Under the pieces are notes generated by a model. That model was not told the DNA's origin, searched no databases, and worked only from the letters and a program-made list of their open reading frames with translations. From NCBI RefSeq assembly GCF_003268855.1, contig NZ_QLSZ01000001.1, positions 73,369 to 137,368 on the forward strand: a stretch of 64,000 nucleotides of DNA, read 5' to 3'. Within the stretch, counting starts at the first letter, position 1. Every line of letters starts with the position of its first letter. The translations under genes and the position numbers were made by a program. The DNA is from Flavobacterium aciduliphilum. Lineage in GTDB: Bacteria; Bacteroidota; Bacteroidia; Flavobacteriales; Flavobacteriaceae. This document shows, piece by piece, positions 25,114 to 33,648 of the stretch.

Positions 25114-27222
25114 ATGCCTATAGTATCGTTACATACGCCAATTGAATATTTAAAAGGAATCGGTCCAAACCGAGGCGATTTGTTGCGTAAGGAAATGAAT
25201 GTTCAAACCTATGGTGATTTGATAAATTTATTTCCAAATCGGTACATAGACCGAACCCGTTATTACAAAATTAACGAATTACAAAACACCCTTGCAGAGG
25301 TGCAAATCATTGGGAAAATCATACACATTAAAACAGTCGAATTTGGAAAAAACCAAAAACGTTTGGTAGCCACTTTTATCGATGAGACTGGACAAATAGA
25401 ACTCACATGGTTTCAAGGTCTTAAATGGATTCGAGAAAGTTTGAAACTAAATGAAGTATACATAATTTTTGGAAGGCTGTCTGAATATAAAAATCAGTTT
25501 TCCATGGCACATCCCGAATTGGAATTATTAGAAGAACACCAATCTAATTTGCGAAGCGCCATGCAGGCAGTATATCCAAGCAGTGAAAAATTAAGTCAGC
25601 GTGGGGTTTCAAACCGAGTGATTAGTAAAGCCATTCAACAAATTTTTATTGAAACAAAAGCCCAGTTTAGTGAACCCATTCCTTCATCTATTTTGCATGA
25701 ATTAAAATTGATGCCAAAAGGTGAAGCTATGTTTAACATCCATTTTCCTAAAAGTCAGAATCATTTGGCTCGTGCGCAATTCAGATTAAAATTTGAGGAA
25801 CTGTTTTTTATTCAATTACAACTGATTACAAAAAACAGTATTCGAAAACATAAAATTAAAGGACACCCTTTTGAAGTCGTAGGACATTATTTTACCGATT
25901 TTTACAATAATCATTTACCCTTTCAGCTAACAGAAGCCCAAAAAAGAGTCATCAAAGAGATTCGTAACGATATGGGAAGCCATGCTCAAATGAATCGTTT
26001 GCTTCAAGGTGACGTGGGATCAGGGAAAACTATTGTTGCGCTTATGTGCATGTTATTAGCCAAAGACAATGGCTTTCAAAGTTGTTTGATGGCTCCAACA
26101 GAAATACTGGCAATACAACATTTCTCAGGGCTTTCAGAATTAGCAAAATCGTGTAATATATCCATTAAACTTCTTACGGGTTCTACCAAAGCTTCCGAAC
26201 GAAAAGTGATTCATGAGGCACTAGAAGATGGTAGTTTAGACATTTTAATTGGCACCCACGCCTTACTCGAAGAAAAGGTAAAGTTCAAAAATTTAGGATT
26301 AGCCGTTATTGATGAGCAGCATCGTTTTGGAGTGGAACAAAGAGCCAAACTTTGGAAGAAAAACGAAATACCGCCTCATATTTTAGTGATGACTGCAACG
26401 CCAATTCCACGCACACTGGCTATGAGTTTATATGGGGATTTGGACATTTCTGTTATCGACGAATTACCTCCAGGCAGAAAACCTATTCAAACTGTTCATC
26501 GTTTTGATTCGAATCGTCTAAAAGTGTGGAAATTTTTAAAAGATGAAATTGCAAAAGGGAGACAAATTTATATTGTCTATCCTTTAATTAATGAAAGTGC
26601 TACACAGGATTATAAAGATTTGATGGATGGCTATGAAAGTATTTCAAGAGACTTTCCGATTCCAAATTATACCATTTCTATCGTACACGGACAAATGAAA
26701 CCCGCAGAAAAAGAAGCTGAAATGCAACGTTTTGCATCGGGAAAAACAAATATTATGATTGCAACTACCGTGATTGAAGTAGGAGTTAATGTACCAAATG
26801 CTAGTGTTATGGTTATCGAAAGCGCCGAACGATTTGGATTGTCTCAATTACATCAACTTAGAGGTCGTGTGGGTAGAGGCGCTGAACAAAGTTATTGTAT
26901 TTTAATGACAGGATTTAAATTGAGTAATGAAAGTAAAATAAGACTCGAAACGATGTGCCGTACCAATGACGGTTTTGAAATTGCCGAAGTTGACTTAAAA
27001 CTGAGAGGTCCAGGAGATATCTTAGGAACGCAACAAAGTGGTGTTTTAAATTTGAAAATAGCTGATATTGTTAAAGATCAAGAAATTTTAATACAGGCTA
27101 GAGCATACGCTTTATCTATATTAAAAACTGACCCACAAATGATGAATCCTGAATTTAAAATAATGAAAGAGGTATTTATTGAACTTTCAAAAAAGAAATC
27201 GATTTGGAATTATATTAGTTAA
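25114..27222 (+). CDS. recG: ATP-dependent DNA helicase RecG
   Basis: 702 residues from the ATG at 25114; an in-frame TTG at 25096 is less likely. RecG reverses stalled replication forks and processes branched DNA. An N-terminal wedge (OB) region spans about 1-260 (LKGIGPNRGDLLRKE, then the OB strands VQIIGKI and VATFIDETGQIEL). Helicase motifs: LLQGDVGSGKT (about 296-306), MAPTEILA, VIDEQHRFG, TATPIPRTLA, TTVIEVGVNVP and QLRGRVGRG. The length and C-terminal RecG domain (LRGPGDILGTQQSG) are standard. Confidence 0.96.
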   Translation: MPIVSLHTPIEYLKGIGPNRGDLLRKEMNVQTYGDLINLFPNRYIDRTRYYKINELQNTLAEVQIIGKIIHIKTVEFGKNQKRLVATFIDETGQIELTWFQGLKWIRESLKLNEVYIIFGRLSEYKNQFSMAHPELELLEEHQSNLRSAMQAVYPSSEKLSQRGVSNRVISKAIQQIFIETKAQFSEPIPSSILHELKLMPKGEAMFNIHFPKSQNHLARAQFRLKFEELFFIQLQLITKNSIRKHKIKGHPFEVVGHYFTDFYNNHLPFQLTEAQKRVIKEIRNDMGSHAQMNRLLQGDVGSGKTIVALMCMLLAKDNGFQSCLMAPTEILAIQHFSGLSELAKSCNISIKLLTGSTKASERKVIHEALEDGSLDILIGTHALLEEKVKFKNLGLAVIDEQHRFGVEQRAKLWKKNEIPPHILVMTATPIPRTLAMSLYGDLDISVIDELPPGRKPIQTVHRFDSNRLKVWKFLKDEIAKGRQIYIVYPLINESATQDYKDLMDGYESISRDFPIPNYTISIVHGQMKPAEKEAEMQRFASGKTNIMIATTVIEVGVNVPNASVMVIESAERFGLSQLHQLRGRVGRGAEQSYCILMTGFKLSNESKIRLETMCRTNDGFEIAEVDLKLRGPGDILGTQQSGVLNLKIADIVKDQEILIQARAYALSILKTDPQMMNPEFKIMKEVFIELSKKKSIWNYIS

Positions 27223-27230
27223 ACTTGAAT

Positions 27231-27260
27231 AAAAAAAAACTGCCTCATGAAGAGGCAGTT
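27231..27260 (-). terminator. Terminator between recG and the T9SS cargo gene
   Basis: AACTGCCTC (27238-27246), loop ATGAA, GAGGCAGTT (27252-27260). The run of nine A residues at 27231-27239 gives a strong U tract for the minus-strand gene; the recG side has only CTATTTG. Confidence 0.85.
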
Positions 27261-27281
27261 CTATTTGTAACTTGTATAAGT

Positions 27282-28325
27282 TTATTCTTTAACAACTTTT
27301 TTAGTAGCTGTACCTTTATCAGAATTAATTTTGATCATATAAACCCCTTGAGATAAATCAGCAATATTGATTTGAGCATTGTTTAAATCAGAAACTTTTA
27401 CAGTTTTAACAACTCTTCCATTTACATCACTGATTTCTACAGAATTGATTAATGCTTCAGTATTAGACACATTCACAATATCTTTTGTAGGGTTTGGATA
27501 AACTGCTGTTTTGTTCGCTACGATTGAATTTTGTTTTACTCCTAACAATGTTTCAGTAGAATCAAAATTAACGTAAACATCATCAACAATAACTTGAGCA
27601 GCAGCAGTATTAGCAGCAGCAGCTTGAGTAATCAAGAAATCTAATTCCCCAACATCTACACCGGCATCAGCTCCAGTTACCCCTCCATAAAACAGACCAT
27701 TTGATTCTTTCCAAGTAATATCACCTGTATTATAATCAAAAGAAACTGCAATGTTGTACCAAGTGTTTTCTGTTAAAGTAATATCAGCACCTGAACCTAA
27801 TTGAAATACATAATATCCAACAGTTCCTGCATTATCATAATGAGCCCATCCTTTTAAAACTTTTGTACTTGGCACATAATAAAAACCACACAATGCAGTC
27901 GCCCCAGAAGCATCAAACATATACATTCTAAATGTATTTACTGAAGCAGTAGCAGGTCCTGTAAACAATTTAAACTCTACTTGAGCAATATCATTTCCAG
28001 AGGTTCTGTTTGTCCAATCAGAACTAATATCTTTGAACAAATAACGAGCTTGCCCAGTAACACTTGCAGTAGTTCCTGTAATTTGCATCGCATTTCCTTG
28101 AGGAGACCCCGTGTTTACAACTTGAAAATCTGAATTTTGTCCTGCTGGACTGGCAGTAGAAGAAACAAAAGTTAACCACCCATTTTGACCAGCATTAGTA
28201 CCCGTCAAATCAGTTCCGATATTTCCAACAGTCATTGATGAACAATCTTCAAAGAAGACGTTGTCACGTTGAGCATAACTTGATAAACAAGCTATTAAAG
28301 AAAAAGAAAGTAATAATTTTTTCAT
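27282..28325 (-). CDS. Secreted protein with T9SS type A C-terminal sorting domain
   Basis: A 347-residue protein with signal peptide MKKLLLSFSLIACLSSYAQ. About residues 20-255 form a beta-rich jelly-roll-like domain (DNVFFEDCSSMTVGNIG, LGSGADITLTENTWYNIAVS, IVDDVYVNFD) of the kind seen in secreted lectin-like proteins. The last 75 residues are a type A sorting domain: AVYPNPTKDIVNVS, VEISDVNGRVVKT and LSQGVYMIKI, ending KKVVKE. It should be exported by the type IX system and attached to or released from the surface. Substrate unknown. It has a well-matched promoter and strong terminator, so it may be highly expressed. Confidence 0.92.
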   Translation of the reverse strand: MKKLLLSFSLIACLSSYAQRDNVFFEDCSSMTVGNIGTDLTGTNAGQNGWLTFVSSTASPAGQNSDFQVVNTGSPQGNAMQITGTTASVTGQARYLFKDISSDWTNRTSGNDIAQVEFKLFTGPATASVNTFRMYMFDASGATALCGFYYVPSTKVLKGWAHYDNAGTVGYYVFQLGSGADITLTENTWYNIAVSFDYNTGDITWKESNGLFYGGVTGADAGVDVGELDFLITQAAAANTAAAQVIVDDVYVNFDSTETLLGVKQNSIVANKTAVYPNPTKDIVNVSNTEALINSVEISDVNGRVVKTVKVSDLNNAQINIADLSQGVYMIKINSDKGTATKKVVKE

Positions 28326-28355
28326 ATTTTTTAGTTATTTAAAATAATTAAGTAA

Positions 28356-28386
28356 CAAATTTACTCATATAATTTTATTACACAAA
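28356..28386 (-). promoter_or_regulatory. Promoter of the T9SS cargo gene
   Basis: On the minus strand TTTG (28383-28386), 19-base spacer, TAAATTTG (28356-28363): an exact match to the Flavobacterium consensus. The -7 box lies 30 bases before the ATG at 28325. Confidence 0.75.
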
Positions 28387-28427
28387 TAAATTAACTTTTT
28401 TTTCATTTTTTTTAACTTGTAATTACT

Positions 28428-29999
28428 TCAAGTTTTTAATTCTCCCTCTAAATTGCTCACCACAGCAGTAGCAATACTATTCCCTACTACATTGGTAGCA
28501 CTTCGTCCCATGTCTAAAACAGGATCAATCCCTAATAATAAAGCGACTCCTACTTCTGGAATATGAAAACTCGCTAATGTGCCTGCAATAACCACTAACG
28601 AAGCTCTTGGAACACCTGCAATTCCTTTGCTCGTAAGCATTAATACCAATAGCATCGCTAGTTGTGTTTCAAGAGGCAAGTGTATTTTGTATGATTGTGC
28701 TATAAAAATTGATGCGAATGTCATATACATCATACTTCCGTCTAAATTGAACGAATACCCCAAAGGTAATACAAAACTTGTAATTTTATTACTACATCCA
28801 AATCGTTCGAGTTCTAACATGGTTTTTGGTAAAGCCGCTTCCGAACTACTTGTACTAAAAGCAATTAAAATGGGGTCTTTAATTCTTTTTAACAAATCAA
28901 AAATGCGATGTTTAATAAAAACAAAGCCTGCCAACATCAATACTAACCACAATATCAATAATCCAAAATAGAACTCCGAGATAAAAATAACATAGGTAGT
29001 TAATATCCCAACTCCTTGTTTTGCAATCACTACGACCATGGAACCAAAAACTGCAAAAGGGGCAAAATTCATGATAAAACCCGTCAATTTTAGAATAATA
29101 TGTGCTACATCATCAAGTGCATGAATAATTTTATCGCTTTTCGAACCAAGAGCAGCTGCTGAAATTCCGAAAAAAATTGAAAAAACAACAATCTGTAATA
29201 TTTCATTTGATGCCATAGCTTCAAAAAAACTTTTAGGAAACACATGCATAACAAAATCTTTTACAGAAATGGCTGCTTTATCTATTCCAGTATCTTGATG
29301 TTCTAAAGGTAGTGTTAAATTCATCATAGCACCTGGGTTAAAAAAATTAACTAAAATCATTCCTAAAAACAAACTTACTAAAGACGCCGAAACAAACCAT
29401 AGCATAGTCTTCCCTCCTATGCGGCCCACCGTATTAATATCTCCTAGCTTAGCGATTCCAACTACTAGAGTAGTAAACACCAACGGAGCCACTATCATTT
29501 TTATGAGTCGAAGAAAAATATCTGCAATAATTGAAAACCATTCTATTTTTTTATCCCTTTCAGTTGTGAGAGTACTTAATTGTGTTTCTGAAAATTTCTT
29601 TACCGCAACAAATTTTGAATACGCTTCCGTTAAAGTATCTTTTCTTGGTTTTAATTGTAATGTACGAATTCGTGTTTGTGCTTTTTCAATAGCATTAATA
29701 TCTTGTAATTGAATCGCTAGTGCTTTGGGAGTACGATGTATTGCTTGTTCAATTTTATTTTTTTTGGTTTCTAAATTCTGAATTTGAGTCGCCAAAATTT
29801 TATATGACACTTGAGTCGTATCAGGCAAGTACTGTTTTAAAGACACATTGGCTTTATCAATTTGCTTTATATAATAGTCTATTTTAGCATTCTCATCATT
29901 TACATGGTATTTGTTCAGAAAAAAACCGCAACCGATTCCAATTACTAAAGCAATGAAAATATTTCTTGTTAATTTTGATTTTTTATTATGTTGCTCCAT
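28428..29999 (-). CDS. Dicarboxylate/amino acid:cation symporter (DAACS family)
   Basis: A 523-residue inner-membrane transporter of the GltP/DctA group, which takes up C4-dicarboxylates or acidic amino acids with Na+ or H+. The first helix (NIFIALVIGIGCGFFL) is followed by an unusual hydrophilic insert of about 110 residues (about 35-145, helical, charged) before the next membrane segment. The re-entrant loop SSSEAALPKTM and the substrate region LPLGYSFNLDGSMMY correspond to the conserved serine-rich and NMDGT motifs. Four bases or fewer separate it from aroC (30003), so the two form an operon. Confidence 0.92.
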   Translation of the reverse strand: MEQHNKKSKLTRNIFIALVIGIGCGFFLNKYHVNDENAKIDYYIKQIDKANVSLKQYLPDTTQVSYKILATQIQNLETKKNKIEQAIHRTPKALAIQLQDINAIEKAQTRIRTLQLKPRKDTLTEAYSKFVAVKKFSETQLSTLTTERDKKIEWFSIIADIFLRLIKMIVAPLVFTTLVVGIAKLGDINTVGRIGGKTMLWFVSASLVSLFLGMILVNFFNPGAMMNLTLPLEHQDTGIDKAAISVKDFVMHVFPKSFFEAMASNEILQIVVFSIFFGISAAALGSKSDKIIHALDDVAHIILKLTGFIMNFAPFAVFGSMVVVIAKQGVGILTTYVIFISEFYFGLLILWLVLMLAGFVFIKHRIFDLLKRIKDPILIAFSTSSSEAALPKTMLELERFGCSNKITSFVLPLGYSFNLDGSMMYMTFASIFIAQSYKIHLPLETQLAMLLVLMLTSKGIAGVPRASLVVIAGTLASFHIPEVGVALLLGIDPVLDMGRSATNVVGNSIATAVVSNLEGELKT

Positions 30000-30002
30000 A
30001 CT

Positions 30003-31067
30003 TTATCCTTTATATTTTTTGTGAATTAAATAATAATCTGCCAATACCAAAGCAACCATAGCCTCAACTATAGGCACAGCACGAGGTACTACACAGGGAT
30101 CGTGTCGTCCTTTTCCTTGCTGTTCGATTAGTTCTCCTTTATTGGTAAGGACTTGTTGTTTTTTTAATACTGTTGCCACGGGTTTAAAAGCTACTCTAAA
30201 ATAAATATCCATACCATTTGAAATTCCACCTTGAATTCCACCCGACAAATTTGTAATTGTTTCACCATCAACATTATGCAAATCATTATGCTCACTTCCT
30301 TTCATTTGAGCCCCACAAAAACCACTTCCAAACTCAATTCCTTTGACAGCATTGATAGACAATACCGCTTTACCAATTTCGGCATGGAGCTTGTCAAAAA
30401 CTGGCTCACCTAATCCGATAGGAACATTTTGAATAACACAAGTGATGGTTCCTCCTACCGTATCGCCCTCTTTTTTTAATTCCTTAATATACTGTTCCAT
30501 TTTTTGTGCAATAAGAACATCGGGGCACCTAACGGCATTGGATTCAATCAAAGAAAAATCTAATGCTTGATACGGTTTGTCTATAAAAATGGTTCCAACT
30601 GATGAGACAAAAGCATTGATTTGTATGTTTTTTATTACCTGTTTGGCAATGGCTCCAGCCACCACTCGTGAGACGGTTTCTCTAGCCGAACTCCGGCCTC
30701 CTCCGCGATAATCTCGTATACCATATTTCTTTTCATAGACGAAATCCGCATGACTTGGCCTATAAGTGTCTTTTAGGGTATCATAATCAGACGATTTTTG
30801 GTCCTTATTTTTGATTATAAAACCAATTGGCGTACCTGTAGTTTTCCCTTCGAATATCCCTGATAAAAATTCAACTTCATCGTGTTCTTTTCGTTGACTA
30901 ACCAAGGTAGATTGCCCTGGTTTTCTCCTCGAAAGCTCATGTTGAATTGCTTCAAAATCCAATTCGATTCCTGAAGGACAGCCATCGATGACTCCCCCTA
31001 TGGCTTCACCATGTGATTCCCCGAATGTTGTCAGTTTAAAGAGTGTTCCAAAACTATTGCCTGCCAT
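30003..31067 (-). CDS. aroC: Chorismate synthase
   Basis: A 354-residue FMN-dependent enzyme that makes chorismate from EPSP, the last common step of aromatic synthesis. Signatures: [20 protein letters not shown] at the N-terminus, [20 protein letters not shown] (about 118-137), and [11 protein letters not shown] with [17 protein letters not shown] near the C-terminus. Length is standard. A TATTTTTG box (31084-31091, minus strand) lies 17 bases before the ATG. First gene of a two-gene unit with the symporter. Confidence 0.97.
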   Translation of the reverse strand: MAGNSFGTLFKLTTFGESHGEAIGGVIDGCPSGIELDFEAIQHELSRRKPGQSTLVSQRKEHDEVEFLSGIFEGKTTGTPIGFIIKNKDQKSSDYDTLKDTYRPSHADFVYEKKYGIRDYRGGGRSSARETVSRVVAGAIAKQVIKNIQINAFVSSVGTIFIDKPYQALDFSLIESNAVRCPDVLIAQKMEQYIKELKKEGDTVGGTITCVIQNVPIGLGEPVFDKLHAEIGKAVLSINAVKGIEFGSGFCGAQMKGSEHNDLHNVDGETITNLSGGIQGGISNGMDIYFRVAFKPVATVLKKQQVLTNKGELIEQQGKGRHDPCVVPRAVPIVEAMVALVLADYYLIHKKYKG

Positions 31068-31083
31068 GTGTGTATGTTTTCAA

Positions 31084-31091
31084 CAAAAATA
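31084..31091 (-). promoter_or_regulatory. Candidate -7 box for aroC
   Basis: Minus strand TATTTTTG, a full match to TAnnTTTG. No -33 TTG with a 17-23 base spacer; the nearest TTG is only 12 bases away. Confidence 0.4.
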
Positions 31092-31181
31092 AAATATTAT
31101 ACACAATGTTAATACTATTATAATCTTTTTTTAAACAAAAAAGAATTACTACATTAGCACACAAACAAATAACTCATTAAA

Positions 31182-32018
31182 ATGAAACCTAATTTTATTA
31201 TAGCAGCTTTCTTTTTCGTATTCTTTTTTACGTCATGTTCAAGTGATCATGACGATAGTTACACCCCAACAAACAATGGAGATTCTGTTCCCACAACTTA
31301 CTTCTCTCTTACCAATTCAAACTACTGGAAATACCTTGTTTCGTCTCAAGGAAACAATTCGAACGATATTCTTACTGTGGGTTCAAGCGTAGTGGATAAT
31401 TCGATAACATACAATCTAATGAGTGGTACAGCTGATCCTAGTGGTACGGCTACAGGTTTTTATTGTACGACGTTAAATAACAATAAACTTCGAATTGACG
31501 GTAGTTCTTTAAAAATGACTGGAACTATAAATTATTCGTTTCCAGGACTTACCGATCCAATTTCTTTTCAACTAAATGATTTTACAATTTTCAAACAAAA
31601 TGCAACTTCTGGAGATGTCTTGGGAACTATTCCTGGTAGTGTAACACAAACTATAAATAATATGCCTGTTACTTTTGAGTATTCGTTACGTTCGGAAGCT
31701 GGTGAAAATTTAGCTAGTTTGAATTCAAATGGAGTAACCTATGCCGATGTAAAAAAATCCAAAATAATTTTGAATTTAAAAATTACTACCACACAAACTA
31801 TCACTGGAGTTCCTACACCAATCACCGTAGTTATAATGGACGCTCAAGATGTTATTACTTCTACCTTACATTACAGTAATGGGATTGGTATGGTGTATTG
31901 CAATACGCTTTTCAATTACAGTTTGAATCCATCAGTAGCCACTTTGTTACCTAGTAATATCCCGTTAAGTCAAAATGCTACACAAGATGAATACTTAACA
32001 GCATATCATATAAACTAA
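31182..32018 (+). CDS. Lipoprotein of unknown function
   Basis: A 278-residue protein with a lipoprotein signal peptide (MKPNFIIAAFFFVFFFTSC, Cys19 the lipidation site), followed by a Ser/Asp-rich tether (SSDHDDSYTPTNN). The mature part is beta-rich with many Thr, Ser and Asn (YFSLTNSNYWKYLV, NGVTYADVKKSKI). I recall similar lipoproteins in flavobacteria, but no named family. A TACATTAG box (31150-31157), one mismatch from the -7 consensus, precedes it. It ends 11 bases before the converging gene at 32030. Confidence 0.82.
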   Translation: MKPNFIIAAFFFVFFFTSCSSDHDDSYTPTNNGDSVPTTYFSLTNSNYWKYLVSSQGNNSNDILTVGSSVVDNSITYNLMSGTADPSGTATGFYCTTLNNNKLRIDGSSLKMTGTINYSFPGLTDPISFQLNDFTIFKQNATSGDVLGTIPGSVTQTINNMPVTFEYSLRSEAGENLASLNSNGVTYADVKKSKIILNLKITTTQTITGVPTPITVVIMDAQDVITSTLHYSNGIGMVYCNTLFNYSLNPSVATLLPSNIPLSQNATQDEYLTAYHIN

Positions 32019-32029
32019 ATGAGATAGTG

Positions 32030-32443
32030 TTAGGGCAATCCATTAATTTCGATTGGTTTTTTAGATTTAACCTTTAATACGAAACAAGGATTTGTAGTAG
32101 TTTGCACTACATTTCCTTTGGGTTCTATTTCTTTGATTGTAAGGATAATTTTATCAGAGCGTTCCTCTATTTTTTGAATTTTAATAGTGTAGCCCTTCGA
32201 TTTTTTTTCCCCTAAATTGATTAAAATAAAATTATTTTTCTCAATATCGTCTTTTTTTACATAAGGCTTTATCATATCGTCGGTCAACAAAATAGTAAAC
32301 TCATCTTGCTCAGTGATGATTTCGTAAAATTGAAACGAAGCCCCTCCATAATCATTTCCAAAAAGAATATCATATTTCAGACTTGAAACCAAGGGTTGTT
32401 TTTGAGTCGAACAAGAAAAAAACAATAAAAAACATAAAGCCAT
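32030..32443 (-). CDS. Small lipoprotein of unknown function
   Basis: 137 residues from the ATG at 32441-32443 (MALCFLLFFSCSTQKQP), with a lipobox-like FFSC. A GTG at 32483-32485 would give a better charged start (SQKKTFKRFKLSL before the hydrophobic stretch) but overlaps the end of bshA by about 20 bases; I cannot decide between them. The mature protein is a small beta/alpha domain with FQFYEIITEQDEFTILL and KGYTIKIQKIEE. No family recognised. It is the last gene of the minus-strand run beginning with the amidase. Confidence 0.7.
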   Translation of the reverse strand: MALCFLLFFSCSTQKQPLVSSLKYDILFGNDYGGASFQFYEIITEQDEFTILLTDDMIKPYVKKDDIEKNNFILINLGEKKSKGYTIKIQKIEERSDKIILTIKEIEPKGNVVQTTTNPCFVLKVKSKKPIEINGLP

Positions 32444-32462
32444 AAGGCTTAATTTAAACCTT

Positions 32463-33605
32463 TTAAAAGTTTTCTTTTGAGACACGAAGCGCTTCTTGAT
32501 ATATAGATTCATACAACGGCAAAATATTTTTAATATCAAATTTATTAGCAAGTGCTAAGGCATTCTTCTTAAACGAATCTAAAGTTTCTTTATTGCCTAG
32601 AATTTTGATTGCATTGGTTGCCATTTCATCAACAGCTCCTACGGCACTTAAATACCCCGAATATCCATGTTCATTTACCTCTGGCAAACCTCCAGAATTA
32701 CTAGATATTACAGGCACACCCCAAGCCATAGCTTCGAGAGCGGCTAATCCAAAGCTTTCTGTTTCCGAAGGCAATAAAAACAAATCAGAATAGGCTAAAA
32801 TATTATCAATTTCGTTGCTATTACCGAAGAAAATCACTTTATCCAAAAGTCCCAATTCTTCGCATAATCGTTCTGCTTTTTCTTTTTCAGGACCATCACC
32901 TACCATCATCAATCGAGAAGGAATCGTTTGTTGAATTTTAGAAAATACAGCAATAACATCTGGAATTCTTTTCACTTTCCTAAAATTACTAATATGGGTA
33001 ATAATCATTTCTTCCGAACGCGCCATGACGGAACGTTGACAGGAAATGAGTGGTTTATTTCGATGTTTATCAAGCTCAATAAAATTGGGTATTACGTAAA
33101 TGTCTATTTTAATATCAAAAAGGTTATACGTATCATTTTTCAAACTTTTAGATACTGAAGTCACAACATCCGATTTATTAATACTAAAACTTACCGCTGT
33201 TTTATAATTTGGATGATTTCCAACAAGTGTAATATCAGTTCCATGCAAGGTGGTAACCATGGGGATGTTGATTCCTTGATCTTTCAACATTTGTTTTGCC
33301 ATAAACCCTGCATAGGCATGAGGAATAGCATAATGTACATGAAGAAGTTCTATTTTGTAGAGTTTTATAATATCTACCAACTTACTGGAAAGTGCTAACT
33401 CATAGGGTTGGTAATGAAACAAAGGATATTCTGGTACGTTCACCTCATGGTAAAAGACATTAGAATTCAACAAAGCCAAACGTACAGGTTGCCTGTAAGT
33501 GATGAAATGTATTTCATGTCCTCGATGAGCTAATTCTAATCCTAATTCGGTGGCTACTACGCCACTACCCCCAAAAGTTGGGTAACACACTATCGCTATT
33601 TTCAT
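32463..33605 (-). CDS. bshA: N-acetyl-alpha-D-glucosaminyl L-malate synthase BshA
   Basis: A 380-residue GT4 glycosyltransferase joining GlcNAc from UDP-GlcNAc to L-malate, the first step of bacillithiol synthesis. The start at 33603-33605 gives MKIAIVCYPTFGGSGVVATE, the BshA signature; HEIHFITYRQP and LHVHYAIPHAYAGFMAKQ follow. The GT4 C-terminal motif is SETESFGLAALEAMAWGVPV (the EX7E region), then SNSGGLPEV. Length matches BshA from Bacillus (377). bshB and bshC are not adjacent. A YtxJ-like bacillithiol protein is 13 kb away at 45318-45659. Confidence 0.94.
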   Translation of the reverse strand: MKIAIVCYPTFGGSGVVATELGLELAHRGHEIHFITYRQPVRLALLNSNVFYHEVNVPEYPLFHYQPYELALSSKLVDIIKLYKIELLHVHYAIPHAYAGFMAKQMLKDQGINIPMVTTLHGTDITLVGNHPNYKTAVSFSINKSDVVTSVSKSLKNDTYNLFDIKIDIYVIPNFIELDKHRNKPLISCQRSVMARSEEMIITHISNFRKVKRIPDVIAVFSKIQQTIPSRLMMVGDGPEKEKAERLCEELGLLDKVIFFGNSNEIDNILAYSDLFLLPSETESFGLAALEAMAWGVPVISSNSGGLPEVNEHGYSGYLSAVGAVDEMATNAIKILGNKETLDSFKKNALALANKFDIKNILPLYESIYQEALRVSKENF

Positions 33606-33648
33606 GATGATTCTTTGAGATACGAAGGTAAACAATTCCCACCAAAAA

